DNA from: Galaxea fascicularis
Taxonomy: Eukaryota > Cnidaria > Anthozoa > Scleractinia > Euphylliidae
Assembly: GCA_948470475.1 (NCBI GenBank)
Contig: OX419347.1
Location: 4,467,572 to 4,531,571, forward strand
DNA length: 64,000 nucleotides
Direction: 5' to 3'
The notes beneath the pieces were generated by a model that made no database searches, was not told the DNA's origin, and saw only the letters and a list, made by a program, of their open reading frames with translations. The position numbers were made by a program, and so were the translations under genes. Positions within the stretch are counted from its first letter, which is position 1; each line of letters opens with the position of its first letter. Of the stretch, positions 35,116-46,600 are shown one piece after another.

Positions 35116-35890
35116 GTGTCAAGGTCATCACTACGCATTAGCATATATGTAAATTACAAGGATAAATTAGCATATATGTAAATTACAAGGATAAATTAGC
35201 ATATATGTAAATGAGATTTTTAAACAATTTAGTAAAAACCTTGTATGCATATTATAAAACTAATTATCATATATGTAAATTTATTAATTTGCATATATGA
35301 TAATTAGTTTAAAAGTTAAAATACACAGGTAAAAACTTTAAAATATATATTTTAAAACTAATTATCATATATGTAAATTTATTAATTTGCATATATGATA
35401 ATTAGTTTAAAAGTTAAAATACACAGGCAAAACTTGAAATATATATTATAAAACTAATTATCATATATGCAAATTTACTAATTTGCATATATGATAATTA
35501 GTTTAAAAGTTAAAATACACAGGCAAAACTTGAAATATATATTATAAAACTAATTATCATATATGCAAATTTACTAATTTGCATATATGATAATTAGTTT
35601 AAAAGTTAAAACACACAGGCAAAACTTGAAATATATATTATAAAACTAATTATCATATATGCAAATTTATTAATTTGCATATATGATAATTAGTTTAAAA
35701 GTTAAAATACACAGGCAAAACTTCAAATATGTATTATAAAAGTAATTATCATATATGTAAATTTATTAATTTGCATATATGATAATTAGTTTAAAAGTTA
35801 AAATACACAGGCAAAACTTCAAATATATATTATAAAACTAATTATCATAAATGTAAATTACCTAATTTGCATATATGCAAATGTATAATG
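35116..35890. repeat. AT-rich array of palindromes carrying octamer motifs
   Basis: It opens with three copies of a 28-bp unit (TTAGCATATATGTAAATTAC...). Then come about seven copies of a unit of about 97 bp. Each holds the palindrome AACTAATTATCATATATG...CATATATGATAATTAGTT around a short centre, followed by AAAAGTTAAAATACACAGG. Several palindromes contain ATGCAAAT and/or ATTTGCAT, the octamer recognised by POU-family factors. The last copy is altered near 35860. Confidence 0.9.
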
Positions 35891-35993
35891 CTTTGTTTAT
35901 CTTGTCTGATAAAGGGATAAATGCCATTATTCATCACAAGGTCACACTAAATGCAGTGTTTATTACGAGAATAATATAATACAGTTTTCTTAA

Positions 35994-36851
35994 GGAGGCT
36001 TGAGAGTGTACTTTTTTGAAATCAAACTTTCTTGTAGAACAGAAGCTGCGATTTCCTTGAAACTACAACATCTTTCCAACGTGTGACCAAAGTTTATTTT
36101 CTCATAGGTTTCCAAGCCCGCTCATTTTAAAACAGCTCAACTTTCTCAAAATCCTGTTAAACACTTCATAACGGAACTTTGAGTGTTTAAACTACTCTAG
36201 TCTGACTTGTAGGCAAACTTAGAAAAAATAACTTGCAAATAGATTTTTATAGGTCATTTGTTCATTTCTGCATTCAAGCTTTTAGAAGAAATATCAAACT
36301 TTGACTTTATTTTTTCTCTGTCCAAAGAATTATCATGATAGAAAAGCACGTTCAATTCACAATGAGCGTCCAAGGTGTCTGTGGTGGCAAGATATTTAAA
36401 TTTAAAATTTGTGGAGATTACAAGCTTTGTGTCCTAAATATCGTACAATGCAGTCACCTAGGACGCTCAATACGAATTGAAAATGTTTTTCTATGATGAT
36501 AATTCTTTGAACAGAGAAAAAATGGTGTAAGATTTTCATATTTCCTCAAAAAGCTTGCAGAAAAATGCGGAAACGAACAAACGATTTTTTTTGGCCTACA
36601 GGTTGTCGGACTAGGGTAATTTACACTCTCAAAGTTTTGTTACGAAGTGTCTGACTGAATTTTGAGATAATTGAGCTCTTTAAAAATGAGCAGCCTTGCT
36701 TTACAGCTGTTGCTTAGAAACTGACAAGAAATAAACTTTTATCATACGCAGAAAAGATGATATAGTTCAAGGAAATCGAAGCTTTTCTTCCATAGGAAAT
36801 TTTGATTTTCAAAAATCCACCCCCAAACCAAAAAAACGACTGCGAGCCTCC
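35994..36851. mobile_element. 858-bp TTAA-flanked foldback element
   Basis: Ends GGAGGCTTGAGAGTGTA and, at the right, GCGAGCCTCC, flanked by TTAA (35990-35993 and 36852-36855). The entire length is an imperfect inverted repeat; the inner arms share CAAAGAATTATCATgATAGAA and GAGCGTCC blocks near the centre at about 36400. The terminal pattern GG-A/T-GGCT and the target resemble the elements at 12889 and 29141. Confidence 0.82.
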
Positions 36852-36890
36852 TTAAAATAAAAATACATAAACGTGGCCAATGTAAATATT

Positions 36891-37190
36891 AAGGTGGATT
36901 TCCACTGCCGCATATTAGTTACGTGCATAAGCAAAATAGAGACGATGTATGAAAGGTCGCACATAAACGTAAAAGTTGAATGAAAGTTATGATGGATTTC
37001 CACGTGCGAACCGACGTAAAATTTAACTTCCTTTACGTGTGTAAATAAAATAGAGACGATGTATAAAGGGTTGCGCGTGAATGTTTAAGTTGAACCTCAT
37101 TTAACTTTTACGTTCACATGCGATTTTTTACAGATCGTCTCTATTTTATTTACGTACGTAAAACCAGTTAAAGTTTACATCTATACGTAC
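36891..37190. mobile_element. Degraded inverted-repeat element
   Basis: It starts AAGGTGGATTTCCACTGCC, and this start is echoed at about 36990 (ATGGATTTCCACGTGCG). Blocks such as AAATAAAATAGAGACGATGT and the complement CGTCTCTATTTTATTTACG form arms. The expected right terminus is not found, so one end is lost. Confidence 0.55.
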
Positions 37191-37250
37191 GTCCATAGAA
37201 AACAACACGGCTGAATGACACAAAGGAATCTAAATGCTCTCTACTGTTAA

Positions 37251-37615
37251 CCCTTCAAACCCTGTGAGTGATCAGCATCAAATTTCTCCTTGTAATTTCA
37301 ATGCCTTATTAAACAGAGTGGTCAGGATAATTCAGGATAAGATCACATAACATGAATTTTCTTGATGTTTTAACAACTTCTCCCCACTATTGCTATGGGA
37401 AATGTGTAGGAGCAACAAGAATTTAAATTTTCATATTAGTTCTCCATTCTAGTTGCAAAACAATAATTGCTTGTACTTTAGTCGAGAGAATTTGGGGTTA
37501 TATCAAGATAAGACTCTGGCTGATAGCTTTGTCTATTCTCATCACCTGTCTGTTGGACAATTTATTGATATTATAAGGAGAAATTATATGCTGATCGCCT
37601 TTGGGAGTGAAAGGG
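37251..37615. mobile_element. TTAA-flanked MITE, 365 bp
   Basis: Ends CCCTTCAAACCCTGTGAGTG and, at the right, GGGAGTGAAAGGG, with TTAA at 37247-37250 and 37616-37619. Subterminal arms AAATTTCTCCTTGTAA and TTATAAGGAGAAATT extend the match. Confidence 0.8.
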
Positions 37616-37619
37616 TTAA

Positions 37620-38917
37620 GTAACTGCAACTTCAACATGGTGTTTATTGAAAATCTTCTTTTTCAATCCTTTGCTGGAAAGGAAGGCTTCTTGGTTGGAT
37701 TCACAACTAAAACCGTTCTTCAACATGTCTGAAGTACCCTGGAGAAAAAGAACAATAAATTTCATTTCAATAAAAGGGTCAGGCCTTCCGATTAACAAGA
37801 ACCTAAGTAAATTCTAAACCAGTGTGATAATTAAGTCTTTGGTAAGGAGCATTGCAAATCTTAAAGGAAAAGGGGGTGGGGAGGAGGATGATGCCAGGCC
37901 ATTTTTGTAGCATTGGTGGTCATTAGGATTTTCTTTGCAGGCATTTAAGAACCATGTGATTTTTTTCCATAGGGGTCTTTCTTGAAACCCTGTATGATGT
38001 TAATTGTTTCACTGTTGGTCAAACCCATTTTTCTGGTATCATTAAAATGTTTTTTAAAGAGGCTCGCAAGAGTTCATATTTTAAAATATCATAAAACAAT
38101 ATTTTGACATATTTGGTTTTCAGGAAGCTGTTACCATCAATCAAACCAAATTATTTAAGCTCGATAGCGTGAGGAGTGGTTGCCCAATCTCCTGAGCCAG
38201 GGGCTCATGTACTAAACGTTCAAGCATTCCCGACCGAATTTGAATTTAGAAGTGTTGATTTTTCGAGGTTAGCAAAGTAAATGGTAATGGTAAAGCCCCT
38301 TTTTCAATGATGTTGATTACCTCGAATAAAGTGAGACACTAATAAAGCTTCTATGGAATGATCATGGAAATGTAGATCTGAAATAAAATCTTTCTTTGGG
38401 ATCTCCTGTGAGTGACCTTTTGTTTGCTGTTGTTAAAAAGCAAGTGCAGTGATAATTTATTTCATTCTTCCAAAATTCTTGAATTCTTTGTTGCTCAAGT
38501 CCAGTTTGCACGAAGGCAAAAGATTGTTCAGAAACTGATCATTTTGTATCCTAAAGAACGATTTCAAACAGGCAACCTGAGATAATAAATTAATCTAATT
38601 GAGTGGCAAATTTGCATAATCTATTGTAATGGTTAACAGCTTACTATGAATCTTCCTAAAGTATGAAATTCATTGTTGTAGCTACGTATCCACCACAGAT
38701 AAGTTTTACTTTGGCGAGAAACAACTTCAGCACAACAAACTAAGGTAATCTTGAAACAATTCCAAAAAACAGCTAAGGTAAACATGATGTGAACAAGCTG
38801 TTCTCAATAAATGATCAACTTCTGATTTACATGTATGAAGTACACTGGGGGTCATCCACTGCACAAGGTTGCTGTAGTTCACTTAGGGTAGGTAGAGACT
38901 CAATGTCCAATTCTGAA
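37620..38917. other. Stretch with no supported gene
   Basis: AT-rich DNA. I see no exon, RNA gene or structured repeat. Confidence 0.45.
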
Positions 38918-39218
38918 GTAAGGGACCATTTATTTTTTATAAGGTAAGGGGAGCAGATGGGATTTGGGTGAGTGTCATTCACAAATTGTATGACCCCCAT
39001 TCTTACCAGTTTAAGTCACATAATTGCCCCCTCAAAAAGAGTATTTTGGGGTATGATCACCCCCATCCAAAATAAGTTACATCAGGTATTTTATCTCAGA
39101 ATCTTGCTTAACCCCCCCCCCTTTCCTTTTTTTGGGCAAGCCCCCTCAAAAGCCATGGCCCCTCCCAAATCCCACCAGCTTCCCCATCCCATAAAAAAAA
39201 ATGAACAGTCCCTAATGA
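38918..39218. mobile_element. hAT-like MITE, GGGACCATT ends
   Basis: Left end AAGGGACCATTTATTTTTTA and right end, in complement, TTAGGGACTGTTCATTTTTT, with adjoining GGGATTTGGG arms. Termini of this TAGGGAC type are seen again at 53194-53430, and one lone end at about 40069. Confidence 0.65.
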
Positions 39219-40340
39219 CATGTAGGCAAGGTGTGCAGATTTTTTTTCATTTCCTTTGTATAGTCATAGTATTGTAACAATCATGCAACATGTAACATTT
39301 TTGTGCTAAGAGAAGATTGAATTAATGTTTTAAAGTGAATGAGCCAAAATACATAGTGTATGGGTTGTTCCTAATAAACATTGACATCAACATCTATGAC
39401 AAGAATGCATTTTTAACAAGCCCTGTTACTACGCCTCCCAGTTGAGCGCGACATCACGCAAGTTTCCACACAAGGTTTTGACGTCAAAATGTTGATGTTT
39501 CCGATGACAAAGATAATGTATCCAATGGAAACTAAGCATTATAATCGACAATAACGGAAAGCACAACCAAGCCCAGCCAAAACACAACACCCAAATGCGA
39601 AGTGGAGTACATGCAGAAAGATTGTCAAAGTTTAATTCCTGCCTTTTGCTGCACATCCTACTGTCCAGTCTCCCATTCCAACTTTTCTACATATTTCAGT
39701 TCTTATCCACACGCTAACCCACGAAATTCAAACTTTACGAAGTTTCAAAAGGAAACACTGAGAACAATACTGAATATTGATACTGCAGCTCTTTTCATTT
39801 TTAACGCCCTTAATAAAAAAAATGGTTTTGCATCATTTCAAAGCTTTTTTGCTCTCTGAAGTGTCAAAAAATGCATAGGAATGGGAATCAGAAAGCGTGA
39901 ACATTTTATCAGAAATTAAATTGCCTCCACAAGGGAGAAACATTTAGCCAAACATAGAACTTCAGTTTCCATTGTTTACAAGTTTTCCAATCTGTTGTGA
40001 GCAAAGCTGTGCGTCCCGCCTCATACTTTTTTAAGACGGCAGTTCAACGACTGTTTCACAAACACTTAGGGACCGACCATTTAACTCTTGGGGGGTTGGG
40101 TGATTTCTGGTCAGCAAGTTTTTTTTCTAGCAACCTGGTGGGCAGGGCAGGAAATTTTTTCCCTCCTAAATGCTCTGCAGGATATTTTTTTCTCTCCTCA
40201 TTTCTCTGCAGAATTTTTTTTTCTTCAAAAAAGTGTTGTGTTTACATTTACAGAATGTATTTACATTTACATTGTGGTTAATTAAAAAAAATAGCTAAAA
40301 ATAGCAAAAAGCAGTTCAGAAATGCTCATAGGATGGTAAT
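39219..40340. other. Stretch with no supported gene; one lone MITE end
   Basis: TTAGGGACCGACCATTTAAC at 40066-40085 is a terminus of the TAGGGAC family without a partner I can identify, followed by CTGGTGGGCAGGGCAGG and T-rich sequence. No gene is supported. Confidence 0.45.
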
Positions 40341-40525
40341 AGACCTTTTCCTGGTAAAATCTGCCATTTTGAAAATGGGGCAAACAGCATGCATAATGAA
40401 GTGTTTGTATGGGGATTGCGATGTGAAACAACTTTTTACAAAGTTATTTCATATCGCAATCCCCATACACTATGCACGCTGTTTGCCCCATTTTCAAAAT
40501 GACGGATTTTACCACGAAAAGGTCT
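40341..40525. mobile_element. 185-bp near-perfect palindrome (MITE)
   Basis: Arms of about 85 bp start AGACCTTTTCCTGGTAAAAT and end with the complement, including GGGGCAAACAGC and GTATGGGGATTGCGAT. Outside, TAAT on the left faces ATTA on the right. The first bases resemble the MITE at 47981. It lies just downstream of the stop codon of the minus-strand gene. Confidence 0.85.
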
Positions 40526-40688
40526 ATTACTGCTAGAGTCATTAGTTACAATTTAAAAGTGGACTGAAATCTCCAAAACAAATGTGAAAGCAGAAATAAA
40601 GTTAGTTGATCATGGTCTAATTTGAAAAACAGCTCTAGTAATTTTTGTTCAGCCCCTTTACAGTCTACTTCTGAACTGATCGAGTACT

Positions 40689-43600
40689 TCAAAGTTGAAC
40701 ATAAAAGCAATGTAATGGCGTTTCGAGTTGGGCTGTGTGCTGTTCAAACAGGCCACTTCCTGGGAATTTCTTTTCTTTGAGTCCATCATAATGCACCCAT
40801 TTTCCATAAAACCTAATTTTGCATGTGTAATGCTGCCGGACATAAAATGTGAGGTCATAAAGGGTGTAACTACAATAAAAGGAGGGGACAAATGTCAATA
40901 CGTTGTAAGCAACAAAACATGCTAGGCTGTAAAAATGAAATACTTCATGAAAATGATAATCATGTAGTAATCATAATCAGAAGTACATCGCATTTCAATC
41001 TCACTGAATTTTCATAGAATGTGTAGTTCCAGAAAATATCCATACCCCCCACAGAAGGGATTTTTCCTATAACCCCCCATCCCCTCTGGATTTTCCAAAA
41101 TCGGCTCACAAAAAGGACCCCCCCCTCCCCTCTGGAAATTCCATTTTTGTCGCACACCTCCTGGAAATTTTATCATTCCTTGTGGAAACCAAAATATAAG
41201 CTATAAAGAGTAAAAGAAGAGTAAAGAAGAGTAAAAAGAATGCATTTTCGTTTTTTTTGTAGCCGTGAAATGTAATTCAGTTTTTTTTTGCGACAGATTG
41301 GCGTCGCGTCAACCGGCGATGAAAATTTGATATGTCACCGATTTTTTCGAAATTTGCATAATTTCACTTTGCGGCATTTATTTCTGACGGCGTTAGCCCG
41401 TCGTAAACCGCCTTGTACAACACCTTCTCTGAAAACCTTAAAACATTTTTCTTTTAATTCAAAGTTTTGTCAAAAATGACGTTGCAAGCACCATGCCTGC
41501 GTTTGAAAACAAATTATTCAGCCTCACACACTACATGGAATGTAAACAAACTTGTGTGAAAGGAATATGTTACTCGCTCCCATTCAGGATTTCCCTAAAT
41601 TACATAACCTGCACTTGGGCTTTAATGTAAATGTTATAATTTCGCATGATTCAAAACGGATGTCGAACAATTTTTTCCCCTTTGTCTTCGGCTTTAATAT
41701 GTGGAAATATTGAAGCAACAAGTCGTTTATTTATCTTATTTCTGCTGATTTGTATCGCAAACGGCTCGCTTAAAAATATATTTGCCTTATGAACTATAAC
41801 TGTTACTGTACTGTTTTCCTCGTTGAAGAATCATTGCTAACGAGGTAAGGGTCTGTTATCGACCGATTCCAAATTTCAGCTAATTCAATGTTGATGCACT
41901 CTTTCAGTTCATTAACGCTATTTTTCACGCTTGCGACGACAACTTAAAAATGCGACAAAATCCTCCAGCTGAAATGATACAGATAGGAGTGACAAAAGTA
42001 CCTGGTCAAGTGCGACAGACATATTTTCAATCAGCACAAATAATTATCTACTTCCCACAACATACGCTTCGACACCAGCCGCTACTCGGGAAAATGATTG
42101 GATTCTAGTGGCGACAGAATATATCGAGCCTAACCAGCATAACAATATTCATTTTGTGCTTTAAATTAGCAAGATGTATTTTTTTCCGTTCGCGACTTCA
42201 GAAGCAAAAATTTGCAAACAATGAAACTTGTGTGAAAATTGAGACCGGTCTGGAAAAAGACAAAATTCATCGAAGCAACCCCCCTCCCCCTCTCCGGAAA
42301 TTCCTGGGCCTTTGAACTCCCCCCACCCTCCGGAATATCCAATCCCTTCCGTGGGGGGGGGGGGGGGTATGGATATTTTCTGGAACTACACAATTTTGGG
42401 ATAATTCAATGAACAGATAAATAATTATTGTAAATAAATATCTTGTATCAATACCTTCTCTCAAGAAACTTGATCTGCTGGGGGAAATCACTCTCTGAAG
42501 CAAGTGTACCAGAGGCAGCAGGAAACTCAACATTAACAGTGAGTATTAATGGGACGCCATCTGGAAACTGGCAATTACTTTGAGTGTGCACCCCATCACA
42601 GTATGCATACTGCACCATCCTAAGGGCAAAAACAGAAAAGGAAGGTTTTTTTCCCTATAGTAATTTTGGTCGCCTGAATTAATTACAAAAAAGGGAATCA
42701 ACAAATTAATAGCGGAGCTCCAGCGGCCTGAAGGGCCGCAAAGCGGAGCCCCATACCTATAGAAACCTGTCAACTGCTTTTCTCATGGTAATCTTGGCTT
42801 GCGGTATTGCTCATGGGCGTGACGATGACGACGACGTCGCATAATAATTAATAATGTCCTAATCATAATAATAATAATAATCCAACATGGTGGCCATACT
42901 CCAGCTGACCATCTAGTGTACAGCAGACATCTTTGATATTAGACATCCATGTTATGGTCAGTTGACACTTGTCAAAACAATGTATCCACTGACCAGTATC
43001 ACGTGACCATATTGCGGGCTCAAGTTATGCGCTGTTGAGTTCAGCTGTTTTTTTTAAGTTGACCGCTGATCAGGTATTGGTTTTCAATTGGATCGCAGGC
43101 TCAAACCAGGCCAAAGCAAGGCTTAATTTTTTGTCCTGTAAGCAATATTCGCTGCCTACCTTGACTACTTCTCAGTTCTTTCTTTGTTTAAACCGATGAG
43201 AATCAGCCTTTGGATGTTAAGAACAGCAAATTGGATTGCCTGGCTTTGCTATTTTATAGTTTACGGATCTTTGAGAGAAAAGATTGTGTGGTTTCGCAGG
43301 GTTTTAATCATGCAGGCGCTGTCTTTGATTGCTAACTTTTGCTGTGTAATAATGAACTGGACAGTTTTGCCGCTAAAAATCCTTAATTGAAGAAGCTTCC
43401 TTGGCGGACACGGGAAGTAACACAAAGTGACGGTGAAAAACTTCAAGGCCTGCTAAGGATTTGTATCTGCTTAGCAAATGAATACTTTTGTGTGAAATGA
43501 TGGCATCTGATTTAGCTCTGTGTTCAGAGTGATAAATTTGTTGACTGGCAGGCTAGTACTCCTGTTGTGTTTTTATATGACAAATGGTGACTTGTCTCTG

Positions 43601-46600
43601 TGACTACGAGTTATGTTTGTTACTTGTCTTAGTTTTCCAATTTCTACAAGGAACGCCAAAGAAACTTTCGCCGGCATCGTTCTTTGTTTTCTTACCTTTT
43701 GTTGTTTTCATGCTGTTTCGACTAAAAAATGCTCGTCTTTTTTCCAAATGCATATTTTCGATCCAATATTTCATTTTCGATCATAAATCTCTTCGCTTTC
43801 CCTGCTGTCGCTCATTTTGTGGGCAAAGAATTGGTTGAAGAAAAGCCAAGCAAAGTCCGGACAGTTTATATTCTCGGCTTCACTTTGTTGACATTATTGG
43901 AAACTCGCAAAGAGTAATCGACAACTCATTGCCAAACGTAAACACGATTTTTAACAGCTGCAGCATTGGAAATGCCAGCGATATGTTGTCCCTCAAAAGC
44001 AATTCTCGTTGTTAGTTAAAAAATTGCAGCTTTTCAAGGCTATTGCAGTAAAAACTCCTTTGTTCAATGTTTACGGCTGAAAAATGTTTTTCAGAAATCC
44101 TGAGTCAGATGTTATCATGAACAGTGATGTCAAAAATAATACCACCCACGACTTGTAGTCAAGGTTTGTTGTTTGCAATATTTGTAATTGATTGAAGTCA
44201 AGAATAAAACCATTCTCAACATCACTAGATAATTGCAGTTGATCATCTGAGTTGTACTATGCTCAATCAGTCTGTCGCAGTCACTTTTCTCAAGGAAAAG
44301 TAAAGTCGATTTCGCTCAACGTTTTTCCATGTTATTGTAAAAAGGACATCTACAGCACTTTCTATCGTCTTTACTGTAATAGATCACAAGAATAACACCA
44401 TAAAATGTTCAAAACAAGGCGAGCAAAGTACTTTTGTTCTTTTATGGGCGGTGTTGAAGAGAGCTCACTTTGAGGTTTTATGGCACTTTTGCTGTAAAAT
44501 ATTTTGTTTTGATAGATTAAAATGTCACCGATGTCGGTTGTCAAGTTGGTTTAATAGTCGGACACTAGAACTGTTAACCTAGTGAAGTGATTTTTACTAT
44601 TTGTATCGAAATGTAATCAGATGTAATTAAACTGTGATGAAGAAAAGTTTGTTAATCGTTTTTGCTCATCATAATCATATAGTTCCTGTGAAACAAAGCC
44701 CGATGATATTTCGAAAATCTACGTTTGCACTTGATTCAATGGTGGCTTTGGTTCTGCAGCAAAACAGTAAATATATATATATATGTAATCACAATATAGA
44801 GACGTCCTTACTGGAGTCATGGCTCAAGTCCTGTGGCATTGCCATATTAGTTTATCTGTAAATGCTAATATTGAGGAATTAATTGTGGAGCTCCGATATT
44901 AGGCTTGCCTAAATATATATATTAGCTACTTACATGTAACCCCCTCTTCCATCTGGCACTGTTGTCATTCCATAGTAAAATGGTGCACCAATGGGAACAA
45001 GATGGGTAGGGAACCATCTGCTGCACCTAGTCTGCTTTGAACACATCACCCATGTTTGCAGCATGGACTCCAGCAACATAACTCCAGGAAGACTGTAATT
45101 CTGAAGGCTAAAAGCAGATCAGTGTAAAATAGTTGAGGACAAGTATTTATACACACATGCTCCTAGAAAGATGATTAAGCATCATGACTGCTGACCTTCT
45201 GCTTTTGCTATACACTGTAGTTTTATCAAAAAAAATAAATTGAATAAAAAATGAGACTTAATTTCCAGATCCTTAAGACTGTTTTGACATAAGAGAGGGT
45301 CTCAATGGGGTATAGCCCTAGTCAGTAAACAGCTAAAAAAATGGCAATTAGTCAGTAAACTGTTAGAAAAAAGAAACTTAGTCAGTAAACAGCAAAAAAA
45401 TAGGTTACCGGTAGTCAGTTAATTTGTGTGATTTCAGGGACACCCGACGAGAAATTTCGATGAAATATCTGTTCGGGAGAGTCTACCCGTTCTAAGACTT
45501 TCGAATAATGCATTGCCAAAAAGGTACTGATTTCTTACCTAAAAAATCACCTAAAAGATTCGCAACCAAGGAAATCCAGGGGAAAATAATCCCTTAGATT
45601 TTCGGAAGGCATATTTTTGCAATTTTTGGCTCTTTAAAAGGTCGCCTAGCATTTTTGGGTAAGCAAATAGTTCGCAGAGAAGTTCTTTGAAGGTAACATT
45701 CGGCTAGCAATTTCTGAAATGAAGATTTCATTCCCTAAAGTTTTCGGGCACTTCAATTTTCAGCTAAGAAATCCGAACAGATCAAATTTTTCTAGCTGAT
45801 TAAAACAACTCTTTAAACAGTCTTTAAACATTACAAGGAGTCTAGAAAAAAACCTCAAAGGTATTTTTGCTTAATTTGCTTGTTGGGTGCCCCTGTGATT
45901 TTAAGACTTTTATGAGCTGTAGATGATCTCCTTTTGCAAAGTAAGTCATTATTGAAATAAAACCAGAACTTTCGAGGAGTAGTGGCCTCTCCAGATCCCA
46001 CTGTTCTTGAGTATAAATGGCATAATTTTAGCAGTCATTTGCCCCTGTCGACTTCGTCAAACGAAACAACTTCAACTCAAAGCTATTAACTCCCTTGCTT
46101 TGTCCTTGAGGCCTAGAAAATTTTCCAGATGGCGTTTGAACATAGTCAAACATTTCAACTCATCTCCAAACGAAATTCTTGATTGAAAACGTTCAATCAC
46201 TGCTGAACTCCTGTAGAAAGAAACGACGGCACCAATGGCAGCCATGTTTTATCTGTACGGTCTGCAAAAGTAAACCGCGGGAAAAGCGCAGGCTCGGATG
46301 ACCTCGATCACAACTAATGCAATCTCCAACGAGACACGCAAAAGACAAAAACACGAAAAATTATGGTAACAGAGGGTCTCCAGAGGTGTTAAAATGAAGT
46401 TAAAGTTAACTGAAATTTAGTTTCCATCTCAAAAATGTAGTCATTTATCCTAGAAAGTCTACATCCTTTAGGCCGCACAAACTGCATACGCTAAAAAATC
46501 AATCTTTCATTATACGTTAGTCAGTTACTATTTTGAAGTTTATACAGTTACGATACCAAAAAACCATCATTATACGCTAAACAGTTTACCCAATTGAGAC

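Noticed and set aside
43184..43917. Hydrophobic plus-strand frames suggestive of membrane proteins
   Set aside because: AT/T-rich DNA readily yields such frames; no family, start context or splice structure supports them, and they lie in an intron of the opposite-strand gene.
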